DNA from: Gammaproteobacteria bacterium
GTDB lineage: Bacteria > Pseudomonadota > Gammaproteobacteria > Pseudomonadales > Pseudohongiellaceae
Assembly (NCBI GenBank): GCA_009692305.1
Contig: SHZK01000005.1
Location: forward strand, 96,395-160,394
Direction: 5' to 3'
DNA length: 64,000 nucleotides
Shown: piece after piece, positions 8,576-16,478 of the stretch
Layout: every line of letters starts with the position of its first letter
Position numbering within the stretch: position 1 is the first letter of the stretch
The notes under the pieces: generated by a model
What the model saw: only the letters and a program-made list of their open reading frames with translations
The model's database searches: none
What the model was told of the DNA's origin: nothing
Program-made: the position numbers and the translations under genes

Positions 8576-9721
8576 TCAGAATATGCGCTTGTCTTTGTCG
8601 TCATCCTTGCCCACAAGAGCGAAGCCGCCATCGTCTTCGTCCAGATCTTCATCCGTGCGCTTGCCTTCCGAGAGCTGAATGCGCAGCCGCACGTTGTTCT
8701 TGGAATCCGCGTTCTTCAAACATTCCTCATAGCTGATTCTCTTTGCCTTGTACAAGTCAAACAAAGCTGAGTCGAACGTCTTCATACCTTGTTGCTCGGA
8801 TTTCTCCATCACTTCCTTGAGCTCCATGACCTTGCCCTGTTTGATCAGGTCACACAGACGCGGAGTGCCGAGCATGATTTCGATGGCGGCGGCGCGCTTG
8901 CCATCCACGGTCGGGATCAGGCGCTGTGACACGAATCCCTGCAGGTTTAATGAAAGGTCGAGGAACAACTGCTTGTGACGCTCTTCCGGGAAGAAGTTGA
9001 TGATGCGGTCCAGGGCCTGATTCGCGTTGTTCGCGTGCAGAGTGGACAGGCACAGGTGACCGGTTTCGGCAAACGCGAGCGCGTGCTCCATGGTTTCCCG
9101 GCTGCGAATCTCGCCAATAAGAATGACATCCGGCGCCTGGCGCAGGGTGTTCTTCAGTGCTTCTTCGTAACTGAGGGTGGCAACACCAACTTCGCGCTGA
9201 TTGACGATTGATCGCTGATGCGGGTGAATGAACTCTACCGGGTCTTCGATGGTAATGATGTGGCCGTCACTGTTCTTGTTGCGGTAATCGATCAGCGCCG
9301 CGAGCGAGGTCGACTTGCCCGAGTCGGTGCCACCGACAAACAGCACGATGCCGCGTTTCTGCATGATCAGCTCATTCAGAATCGGCGGCAAACCGAGCGA
9401 GGCGGCACTGGGAATTATGGTCTTGATATTACGTGCAACGATGGCGACTTCGCCGCGCTGCTGAAAGATGTTGACCCGAAAGCGACCGATTTCCGGGTCG
9501 GCAATCGCTAGGTTCATCTCAGGCTTCTTCTCGAACAGCTTTATCTGCTCGGGATTCATGATCTGATAGGCAATCTTCTTGACCATGCCTTCCGGTAGTT
9601 TCTTGTCGATCAGAGGTGTCAGCTTGCCGAACGCCTTCATGCTCGGAGGTGCTCCTGTGGTTAAAAACAGGTCGGAACCATCCTTCTCGATCATCATCTT
9701 CAGTAAGTCGTTGAAACCCAT
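8576..9721 (-). CDS. pilU: Type IV pilus retraction ATPase PilU
   Basis: A 381-residue hexameric ATPase of the PilT/PilU family that acts at the cytoplasmic base of type IV pili. Residues 130-138 carry the Walker A motif (GGTDSGKST, with Asp where most members have Gly). Asp-box and Walker B segments follow, with conserved IGEIR and the His-box STLHANNA. The acidic C-terminal tail and the length favour PilU over PilT. PilU normally works together with PilT, yet pilT is not beside it. It sits between pyrB upstream (43 bp) and the amidase downstream, all on the minus strand. Confidence 0.9.
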   Translation of the reverse strand: MGFNDLLKMMIEKDGSDLFLTTGAPPSMKAFGKLTPLIDKKLPEGMVKKIAYQIMNPEQIKLFEKKPEMNLAIADPEIGRFRVNIFQQRGEVAIVARNIKTIIPSAASLGLPPILNELIMQKRGIVLFVGGTDSGKSTSLAALIDYRNKNSDGHIITIEDPVEFIHPHQRSIVNQREVGVATLSYEEALKNTLRQAPDVILIGEIRSRETMEHALAFAETGHLCLSTLHANNANQALDRIINFFPEERHKQLFLDLSLNLQGFVSQRLIPTVDGKRAAAIEIMLGTPRLCDLIKQGKVMELKEVMEKSEQQGMKTFDSALFDLYKAKRISYEECLKNADSKNNVRLRIQLSEGKRTDEDLDEDDGGFALVGKDDDKDKRIF

Positions 9722-9764
9722 ATATCAAACCTTCAAGCCTGTTACTGTTGCTGCGGAATAGTTG

Positions 9765-10781
9765 TTACGAAAAGCGTCCTTCAGTGTACCAGCCTACCGG
9801 CACCGCGGATTTGGCAACCGTAGCGGTAACATCGAGTATAAGCGCGAATAGTGCCATGCGCACCAGCACGCCGTTGTCGGTCTGGCGGAATATGGCCAGA
9901 TTTGGGTGCAGGTTGAGGTCGTTGTCCAATTCATTGGCGTCGCTGCGGGAATCGCGCGGCAGCGGATGCATGATTACCGTATTGGGTTGGCAGTAACGTG
10001 TGTAAATTGCCTGATTCATGCGGAAGCGGCCACGGTAGACATCGGCTTCAAGCTTCGAGGTAAAGCGCTCTTCCTGAATTCGGGTCAGGTACACCGTGTC
10101 GTTAGCCACCAGCCCCTTTTCCATGTCTTCAGTTTCTACGACCGTATGGCCGGCGGCGCGAAGCTCCGCCACAATCTCTGCCGGCATGCGCAATTCAGTG
10201 GGGGAGATCAGGGTGAAGGTGAGTTTTTTGTAAAGCAGCAATAATTGCGACAGGGAATGCACCGTGCGTCCGTGTTTTAGATCCCCGACCATGGCGATGT
10301 GCATGCCATCGATAGTGCGGTCCTTCGATTTCAATTCTTTTTTGATCGTATAAAGATCCAGCAGTGCCTGGGAAGGATGTTCGTTGGCGCCATCGCCGCC
10401 ATTGATCACCGGCACCCGACTCGCCTTGGCGAACTCGGCCACCGAACCCATCTGTGGATGGCGCATCACGATGACGTCGCTGTAGCCGCTGATCACCCGC
10501 GCCGTGTCATACAGGGATTCGCCTTTGGAAATGGACGAAGTACTGATATCGGTGGTCTCACGCACTTCGCCGCCCAGCAGGTTAAATGCGCAACCAAAAC
10601 TGACCCGGGTGCGGGTGCTGGGTTCGAAAAACATGTTGCCGAGAATGGCGCCATCGAGCACTTTCGTGACCAGCTTGCGATGGGCGTAGGGTTCCATGCT
10701 GTCAGCGACCTGAAAGACCCGGTCGACATCGGCTCTTTCAAACTGTTTCACACTGATAATATGGGCGCCGCGAAATTCCAT
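9765..10781 (-). CDS. pyrB: Aspartate carbamoyltransferase catalytic chain
   Basis: A 338-residue enzyme that condenses carbamoyl phosphate with aspartate in de novo pyrimidine synthesis. The carbamoyl-phosphate site STRTR is at 55-59, SKGES at 85-89 supplies the catalytic Lys, and HPSQ is at 135-138; MHPLPR lies further on. It is about 25 residues longer at the C-terminus than E. coli PyrB. No pyrI (regulatory chain) and no inactive pyrC-like partner is adjacent. The true dihydroorotase gene is 19 kb away. The upstream region holds a perfect 14-bp palindrome. Confidence 0.94.
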   Translation of the reverse strand: MEFRGAHIISVKQFERADVDRVFQVADSMEPYAHRKLVTKVLDGAILGNMFFEPSTRTRVSFGCAFNLLGGEVRETTDISTSSISKGESLYDTARVISGYSDVIVMRHPQMGSVAEFAKASRVPVINGGDGANEHPSQALLDLYTIKKELKSKDRTIDGMHIAMVGDLKHGRTVHSLSQLLLLYKKLTFTLISPTELRMPAEIVAELRAAGHTVVETEDMEKGLVANDTVYLTRIQEERFTSKLEADVYRGRFRMNQAIYTRYCQPNTVIMHPLPRDSRSDANELDNDLNLHPNLAIFRQTDNGVLVRMALFALILDVTATVAKSAVPVGWYTEGRFS

Positions 10782-10819
10782 GTGGTCTCTTGTTGATGGT
10801 TTTACTGGTTTGCTGTGCC

Positions 10820-10833
10820 AGCCTTATAAGGCT
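10820..10833. promoter_or_regulatory. 14-bp palindrome upstream of pyrB
   Basis: AGCCTTATAAGGCT is a perfect palindrome 39 bp upstream of the pyrB start, in the divergent pyrB-sbcB region. Its centre contains TATAAG, which could double as a -10 element for pyrB. It may be an operator site, but no regulator is identified. Confidence 0.3.
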
Positions 10834-10913
10834 TGTAAATCAGAGGGATACTACTACAAATGGGGGTTTGGAAGGAATTCCTAATCTGATAGGTTCCCAA
10901 GCGGTGTTTTCCC

Positions 10914-10919
10914 TATAAT
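10914..10919 (+). promoter_or_regulatory. Candidate -10 element of sbcB promoter
   Basis: A consensus TATAAT lies 39 bp before the sbcB ATG. The -35 region at 17 bp spacing (AGGTTC) is poor, so the promoter call is only moderate. Confidence 0.4.
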
Positions 10920-10957
10920 GTCAGCTCAACGCTTGCCACATGCAGAATCGTGAATAA

Positions 10958-12388
10958 ATGACCAAGTCGATTTACTGGTATGACTACGAGACCTTCGGGG
11001 CCGACCCCAGGCGCGATCGGGCGGCGCAGTTTGCGGGGATTCGCACCGATGAGAATCTGAATATCATTGGCGAGTCGCTCATGCTCTATTGCCAACCCGC
11101 GGATGACTTTTTGCCGGATCCCGGCGCCTGCCTGATTACGGGTATCACGCCACAGCTGGTGCTGGCAAAGGGTGTGCATGAGGCTGAATTCATCAAACGC
11201 ATACATCGAGAGTTCAGTGAGCCGGGTACCTGCGTGGCGGGGTACAACAGCATACGGTTCGACGATGAATTGACCAGACAGTTGTTGTATCGCAATTTTT
11301 ACGACCCTTACGAGCGCGAATGGAAACACGGCAATTCGCGCTGGGACATCATCGACATGTTGCGCTTGTGTGCGGCGACCCGTCCCGAGGGAATTCAGTG
11401 GCCGCGCAAGGAAGACGGTACCGTCAGTTTTCGGCTGGACCAACTGACCGTGGCCAATGGTATCGAACATGGCGCGGCGCACGATGCCCTGGCGGATGTA
11501 ATAGCGACCATAGCAATGGCGAAGCTGGTGCGTAACGCCCAGCCGAAATTGTATGACTATGTATATCAATTGCGGGACAAGCGGCGCGTGCAAGCGGAGA
11601 TTGATCTGGTAACACGCAAACCACTGCTGCATGTGTCGATGATGTATCCGGCGCAGCTCGGTTGTCTCGCTCTGGTCATGCCGATTTGCGTGCATCCAAA
11701 CAATCCTAATGGAGTGATCGTGGTAGACCTGCGGGATGATCCGGCGCAGTGGCTAAGTCTCGATAGTGCACAGATACGGGAGCGGGTGTACACGCCGCGG
11801 ACCGGGTTGGAAGAGGGCAAGCAGCGCGTGCCATTGAAGACAGTGCATATCAACAAGTGTCCGATCATCACCTCGCCGGCAGTGCTGACACCGGCCATGG
11901 CCGCTGACTATGCCATTGACCTCGACCTGTGCCGGCAGCATTGGCAGTTGTTGGTGGATCATCCTGGCCTGACCCAATTAATCAGCAATGTGTTTGCCGA
12001 AGAACCGAAGACGCAGGAGACCGATCCGGATTTCATGATTTACAGCGCCGGGTTTTTCGGCGATAGCGACCGTAGTTTGATGCAAACCGTGCGGGCCAGC
12101 TCGCCGCGGGATCTGGGTCGACTCGATTTGCCGTTTCGGGACCGGCGGTTGGCAACCATGCTGCTGCGCTATCGGGCCCGCAATTACCGGGATTCATTGA
12201 GCGCGGAAGAGCTGCAGCAGTGGCGCAGCTATTGTCGGGCAAGACTGCAGGATCCCCAGGCCGTACAACAATATTCATTGGCTATGCAGGGGGGGCGCAG
12301 CACCGCAGACGCGGCTGGACAGGCCATGCTCGATGCGCTTGAAAGCTGGGTTAAGGACTTGCACTTGGGTGCCAGCGCGCCTACTTAA
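10958..12388 (+). CDS. sbcB: Exodeoxyribonuclease I
   Basis: A 476-residue 3'-5' single-strand DNA exonuclease of the DEDDh class, used in recombination and mismatch repair. The first exonuclease motif YDYETFG supplies D9 and E11, the second (RFDDE, ~109-113) supplies Asp, and AHDALADV near residue 173 supplies the His-Asp pair. The SH3-like and C-terminal ExoI segments follow, and length matches E. coli ExoI (475). It is transcribed divergently from pyrB and followed by a PlsC-like acyltransferase gene 78 bp later. Confidence 0.95.
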   Translation: MTKSIYWYDYETFGADPRRDRAAQFAGIRTDENLNIIGESLMLYCQPADDFLPDPGACLITGITPQLVLAKGVHEAEFIKRIHREFSEPGTCVAGYNSIRFDDELTRQLLYRNFYDPYEREWKHGNSRWDIIDMLRLCAATRPEGIQWPRKEDGTVSFRLDQLTVANGIEHGAAHDALADVIATIAMAKLVRNAQPKLYDYVYQLRDKRRVQAEIDLVTRKPLLHVSMMYPAQLGCLALVMPICVHPNNPNGVIVVDLRDDPAQWLSLDSAQIRERVYTPRTGLEEGKQRVPLKTVHINKCPIITSPAVLTPAMAADYAIDLDLCRQHWQLLVDHPGLTQLISNVFAEEPKTQETDPDFMIYSAGFFGDSDRSLMQTVRASSPRDLGRLDLPFRDRRLATMLLRYRARNYRDSLSAEELQQWRSYCRARLQDPQAVQQYSLAMQGGRSTADAAGQAMLDALESWVKDLHLGASAPT

Positions 12389-12466
12389 ATTCTGGCAAAG
12401 GCGCTAGAATCGCCACGCCGCGACGGCTAGCAGTCGCCACCGTCAAAATTGTGATGCAGGAACAGA

Positions 12467-13612
12467 ATGACAGAGGACAAGTTTAAGGAAATTCGGCCCT
12501 ACCACGATGCTGAAATCCGGCCGGTGCTGGATAGCCTGCTGGAAAATCCCGAGTTTCTTGGCAGCATTGCCAGCTTCTATGCGCCGCGACTGGCGCGCTT
12601 CTTTCCCGGTACCATGCGCAAGGTCGCCCAGCGCAAGCTGCACCAGCAGCTGGATGGGGTACACAATGTAGCCTCCATGCAGGACGTGATTGCCGTGTAC
12701 ATGGACAAGATGATCGAGGACACGACCACGAGCCTCACCCATTCCGGCATGGAGCATCTGCAGGCAGAGCGGAGCTACCTGTTCATCAGCAACCATCGCG
12801 ACATCACGATGGATCCGGCATTCGTCAATTACATGTTGTATCACGCCGGCTACGAGACCCTGCAAATCGCCATTGGCGATAACCTGCTGAAAAAACCCTT
12901 TGTGTCGGATTTGATGCGCTTGAACAAGAGTTTCATCGTCAAGCGTTCGCTGAAGGGCAGGGAGTTGTTGCAGGCACTGCTGTTGCTGTCGGGGTATATC
13001 CATCACAGCATCCAGCATAATCACAATGTCTGGATCGCCCAGCGCGAAGGTCGCGCCAAAGACGGAATCGACAAGACCGACCCGGCGCTACTGAAGATGT
13101 TGGCATTGGGGCAGCGTGAAGTGCCGCTGGGCAAGAGCCTCGCGCAGCTGCATATAATTCCCGTCTCTATTTCCTATGAATATGATGCCTGTGATGTGTT
13201 GAAGGCAGAAGAGTTGTACCAGATTGAAAAGACCGGCAGCTTCACGAAGACCGACAAGACTGATATTCAGAGCATCGTCACTGGCATGATTGGCTTCAAG
13301 GGCGCCGTGCATGTGGCGTTCGGCAAGGAACTGCGCATCGCCAGTGATGATCCGGATGAGATTGCAGCCGCCCTCGATGAACAAATTCTGCTGAACTACG
13401 AATTACACGACATCAATTATCTGGCGCTGGAACGCCTGCGACAGGATGGCAAGGTAGCCTTGCATGAGTTGCGTAAGGATGTGGCTGATCGCCAAATCAG
13501 CAAAGCATCCAGAAAGAAGTTCGCTAAACGCCTGCAGCGAGTCGATCCGAAGCTGCACAAGCACTTCCTGTTCAGCTATGCGAATTCGGTGATTAGTCGC
13601 TATCGGGTTTAA
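12467..13612 (+). CDS. PlsC-like acyltransferase, uncharacterised subfamily
   Basis: A 381-residue protein with a glycerolipid acyltransferase domain in the middle. The catalytic motif is N109-H110-R-D-I-T-M-D116, which spaces His and Asp as H-x5-D rather than the standard H-x4-D of PlsB and PlsC; Asp112 is also available. A motif resembling acyltransferase block III (REGRAKDG) follows at ~188-195. It has no strong membrane-anchor segment at the N-terminus. The natural acyl acceptor is unknown, though a lysophospholipid is most likely. The C-terminal ~120 residues are basic and match no domain I recognise. Confidence 0.82.
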   Translation: MTEDKFKEIRPYHDAEIRPVLDSLLENPEFLGSIASFYAPRLARFFPGTMRKVAQRKLHQQLDGVHNVASMQDVIAVYMDKMIEDTTTSLTHSGMEHLQAERSYLFISNHRDITMDPAFVNYMLYHAGYETLQIAIGDNLLKKPFVSDLMRLNKSFIVKRSLKGRELLQALLLLSGYIHHSIQHNHNVWIAQREGRAKDGIDKTDPALLKMLALGQREVPLGKSLAQLHIIPVSISYEYDACDVLKAEELYQIEKTGSFTKTDKTDIQSIVTGMIGFKGAVHVAFGKELRIASDDPDEIAAALDEQILLNYELHDINYLALERLRQDGKVALHELRKDVADRQISKASRKKFAKRLQRVDPKLHKHFLFSYANSVISRYRV

Positions 13613-13631
13613 TCTCCGGCAGCGATCAAAC

Positions 13632-16262
13632 CTATAACAGCTTCTTGATGACACTTTCCAGGCGGGAGGTTAATTGCTGCAGCAACTGCGCGTCGAGCGG
13701 ACCGAGACAGTAGCTCTGCAGTTCCATGTCGATAGCATAGCTGTGATTTTCCTTTGGATCCGGTTTCAATTTACCAAATCCATTCTTCAATTGGTCCAGT
13801 TGGATCTGCATGCGCAGTCCCTGATCCTCTTTCGGCGTGTCGATATTGGCACGGATTTCCATTTCTATGCAGAATGCGCGCAGTTTCGCAGCGCACTCGT
13901 CGGCGATAGTGCGCAATGCGACGGCAGAAGCGGTGCGCTGGAGACGTTGCAGGCGCGCATTCAAGGCGTCGTCATATTTCTTGTCGCCACTGCCAGCGAT
14001 TGCCTGCCATGCGTTGGCGTCGATCGCTTCCAGGATACCGGCAAATTGAGCGTCGTCCTTGCTGGCGAGTAACCGGGATTCAATGTCTTGCAGGAAGCGA
14101 GACTTCTCCAGCACACTGTTCTTCAGCTGCAGTTGTTTCTTGTCAGGCAAGGCTTTGAAACGGGCATCGAGTTTGCGTTTGAGACTGTTAAATTGTTCCA
14201 GCAGACGCTTGGACTGATTGCCCTGGCGAGGATCGATTGCATTGGAGAACTGCTGGGCGAGCGTCTGGTAGTCATTGCGGGCACTGCGAAATTCTTCGTC
14301 CGCGAGCAGGAAGACAGCTTCCATGGCCTGCAGCATTTCCCCGATTTTGTTCTCAGCCGCCTGGTGGGGTTCGCGCTGCACGTTCGCTTCGTCATTTCGC
14401 TTTGCGAAAATTTTGTCACAGGCCGCACGGAAATCATCCCAATACTGTTTGTCTTCCTTGAATGAGGTCGGTCCGATTTTCTTCCACTCCTGCTGCAGGC
14501 GCTTGGCCTCGCGCATGGCGTGCTGATTGTCTTCATGTGCGGCCAGGGCATTGGCCTGGGTGATAAATTCGAGCTTCTGCGCAGCATTACCGCGCAGAGA
14601 TTGATTGCGGGTTTTGCGCAACTGATTGATGGCGGCGTAATAACGCTTCTGCAGCGGCTTGATTTTCGCTTGCTCTATTGGTGCGTGTGATTTCCAGAGC
14701 TTGTCAGTCTCGTTCAGCAGCTTATTGACATCGGAGATATTCAATTCGGCTTCCGCATCAAGTTTGCTCAGTTCCCCTTCGAGTTGCTCGCAGATCTCGC
14801 GGCGTTTGGCGAAATTGGTGGCCATCAGCTGTTTGCGTTGTTTGAAATATTCCTTGCAGGGCTCGTAGGCCTTGTCTGATAGCTGCTTGAATTCGCGCCA
14901 GAGTTGCTCATTTTGGTTGGAGCGGCCGAGTGACTTCCATTCCTCATGCATCTTGCTGATATGCTTCGAGCGATCCGCCGCGTGCATTTTGGATTCGAGC
15001 AGGTGCTGCATCTGGCTAATCAGTTCTTTCTTTTTCTCGGTTGCGGCAAAGGACTTCCAGTCACGCAGTTCATTCAATTTGTCTTTGTGGACATTGGCCA
15101 GCTTCTGCAGGGCTGCGCGAATCTTGCCACTGGTGTTGCTTATATTGCCCTGAATCTTGTCCCAGGCGGGTAGTGCATCATGGGATTGGCCGTCAGTGAG
15201 GGCCTGCTGCAGCTGTGCCAGTAATTCGGTAGTAACTTGCTGCAGGTGTTCCTGATGCGTGTGATTTTTCTGCAGCCGCTCGGACAGTTGGGTATGCAGG
15301 GTCTGCGCCAGTGCTTCCAGTGTGGTCGCTTCGGCAGGGACAGACTTGCGCATTTTGTTGAGGGAGTTGCGCAAGACGTTCAAGGCGTCAGTATGCTTGA
15401 AGCTGAGTTTGGCCAGTTGCTGCTCGATGCGCGCCAGTTCGACAGCAGGGTCCAGTGGCGGTTTGATTTTCTCGGTAACCGGCTGCTTGGGTTTTTTCCT
15501 GGCTTTTTCCGGCGCGGCAACTGCGACCGGGTTTTCTGTCGTTTGCGTCATGTCGGCTGCGCTGGTCTCAGCTACTACTATGTCAGTAGTTCCCGTCTCA
15601 GCTACTGCCGAGTCAGCAGTTGCCGTGCTGGCTTCGCTTATGGCAACGGCACTCTGTTCAGCTACAAGCGGAGCAGTTGTTACATTTTCGGTCAGACGCT
15701 GCTCCAGTATCTTGGCAACAGTCTTGTCCTTGTCGCGAATCTTGTCGTGCAGTTCCTGCAACATTTTTTTGTCATCAATCTTCGTGGCGGCATGCTTGCG
15801 CACATGCGCACTGGCGGCGAACAGGGTTAAATCGGCCAGATCTTCTGCTTGGGTAATTCGCTCCAGGGCAGAGCTGCCAGCGGTCTTGCTTTTCGCCAGC
15901 AGCGCAATCTGTTTTACGGCTGGCAATGGCAGGCTACTGATGAGGGCATGCCGTTCTGGTTCACCGATGTCGGACTCGGCGGCGCCAGCGAGCAGGCGAT
16001 GAAATTGCTGGCGTGCGGTATCGCCGACTTCGCTGCTATCGGCCTGCAATGCATTTAACACATTGACGTCGTTGAGATAGCGCACGGCACCACAGCGCAC
16101 CTGCAAGTGTTCGTCGTGTTGGGCAATATGCAGTAATGCTGCCTGTGCGGCAGCGCCATGCTTCTGCATTTGTTCAATGGAATGCAAACGCTCATCAGGA
16201 CTCTGATTGGTCCAGGTGTTGTCGATGAATGAGGGCAGATTGGAGCTGGGATTTGTTGCCAT
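13632..16262 (-). CDS. Large DUF349 repeat protein
   Basis: An 876-residue, highly charged, mostly helical protein. Residues ~1-180 look like short HEAT-type helical repeats. Residues ~190-255 are a low-complexity Ala/Thr/Glu linker that includes a tandem 10-residue duplication. From ~390 to ~720 there are several DUF349 repeats, recognisable by K-x-W-K-x-I-G-x-x and F-R-x-A-C-D-K-I-F patterns (one clear copy near residues 580-625). DUF349 proteins are abundant in Gammaproteobacteria and their molecular function is not established. The gene is divergent from the dinG-type helicase and converges on the acyltransferase gene 19 bp away. Confidence 0.85.
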   Translation of the reverse strand: MATNPSSNLPSFIDNTWTNQSPDERLHSIEQMQKHGAAAQAALLHIAQHDEHLQVRCGAVRYLNDVNVLNALQADSSEVGDTARQQFHRLLAGAAESDIGEPERHALISSLPLPAVKQIALLAKSKTAGSSALERITQAEDLADLTLFAASAHVRKHAATKIDDKKMLQELHDKIRDKDKTVAKILEQRLTENVTTAPLVAEQSAVAISEASTATADSAVAETGTTDIVVAETSAADMTQTTENPVAVAAPEKARKKPKQPVTEKIKPPLDPAVELARIEQQLAKLSFKHTDALNVLRNSLNKMRKSVPAEATTLEALAQTLHTQLSERLQKNHTHQEHLQQVTTELLAQLQQALTDGQSHDALPAWDKIQGNISNTSGKIRAALQKLANVHKDKLNELRDWKSFAATEKKKELISQMQHLLESKMHAADRSKHISKMHEEWKSLGRSNQNEQLWREFKQLSDKAYEPCKEYFKQRKQLMATNFAKRREICEQLEGELSKLDAEAELNISDVNKLLNETDKLWKSHAPIEQAKIKPLQKRYYAAINQLRKTRNQSLRGNAAQKLEFITQANALAAHEDNQHAMREAKRLQQEWKKIGPTSFKEDKQYWDDFRAACDKIFAKRNDEANVQREPHQAAENKIGEMLQAMEAVFLLADEEFRSARNDYQTLAQQFSNAIDPRQGNQSKRLLEQFNSLKRKLDARFKALPDKKQLQLKNSVLEKSRFLQDIESRLLASKDDAQFAGILEAIDANAWQAIAGSGDKKYDDALNARLQRLQRTASAVALRTIADECAAKLRAFCIEMEIRANIDTPKEDQGLRMQIQLDQLKNGFGKLKPDPKENHSYAIDMELQSYCLGPLDAQLLQQLTSRLESVIKKLL
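15565..15624. repeat. Two-copy 30-bp tandem repeat inside the DUF349 gene
   Basis: Two imperfect 30-bp copies (15565-15594 and 15595-15624), each beginning GTCTCAGCTACT, keep the reading frame. They add Ala/Thr/Glu-rich units to the linker of the DUF349 protein. Confidence 0.7.
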
Positions 16263-16399
16263 TAACTGCGAAACCGGCTGCTTGGGCTATTCTCGTCTGG
16301 GACACAAGTTTAACAGAACTTCTTTCGATCGAAACAGCAAAGATTTTACGGAATTTTGTTTGGTCAAAAGCTGCGCATTCGCAAGAATTCAAGGGGAAT

Positions 16400-16474
16400 A
16401 TGCAGGCAACTGCTATACTTTGGGCGTTCTTGCTTCTTTTGTTTGTATTTTTGATCTATAGAAGGACGGGGTAA
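16400..16474 (+). CDS. Possible 24-residue membrane peptide upstream of dinG
   Basis: An ATG at 16400 follows an AAGGGGA sequence 4-9 nt upstream and opens 24 codons that encode one hydrophobic helix ending in Y-R-R-T-G. The stop lies 4 nt before the GTG start of the helicase gene, so coupling is possible. The same DNA contains a good extended -10 element (TGCTATACT, 16411-16419), so this may instead be only a promoter. Evidence is limited to the ribosome binding site, hydrophobicity and position. Confidence 0.25.
   Translation: MQATAILWAFLLLLFVFLIYRRTG
16411..16419 (+). promoter_or_regulatory. Extended -10 element upstream of the DinG-type helicase
   Basis: TGCTATACT fits an extended -10 promoter 60 bp before the helicase start. 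No clear -35 is present, as is usual for extended -10 promoters. No LexA box (CTGT-N8-ACAG) is seen nearby. Confidence 0.4.
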
Positions 16475-16478
16475 CCCG

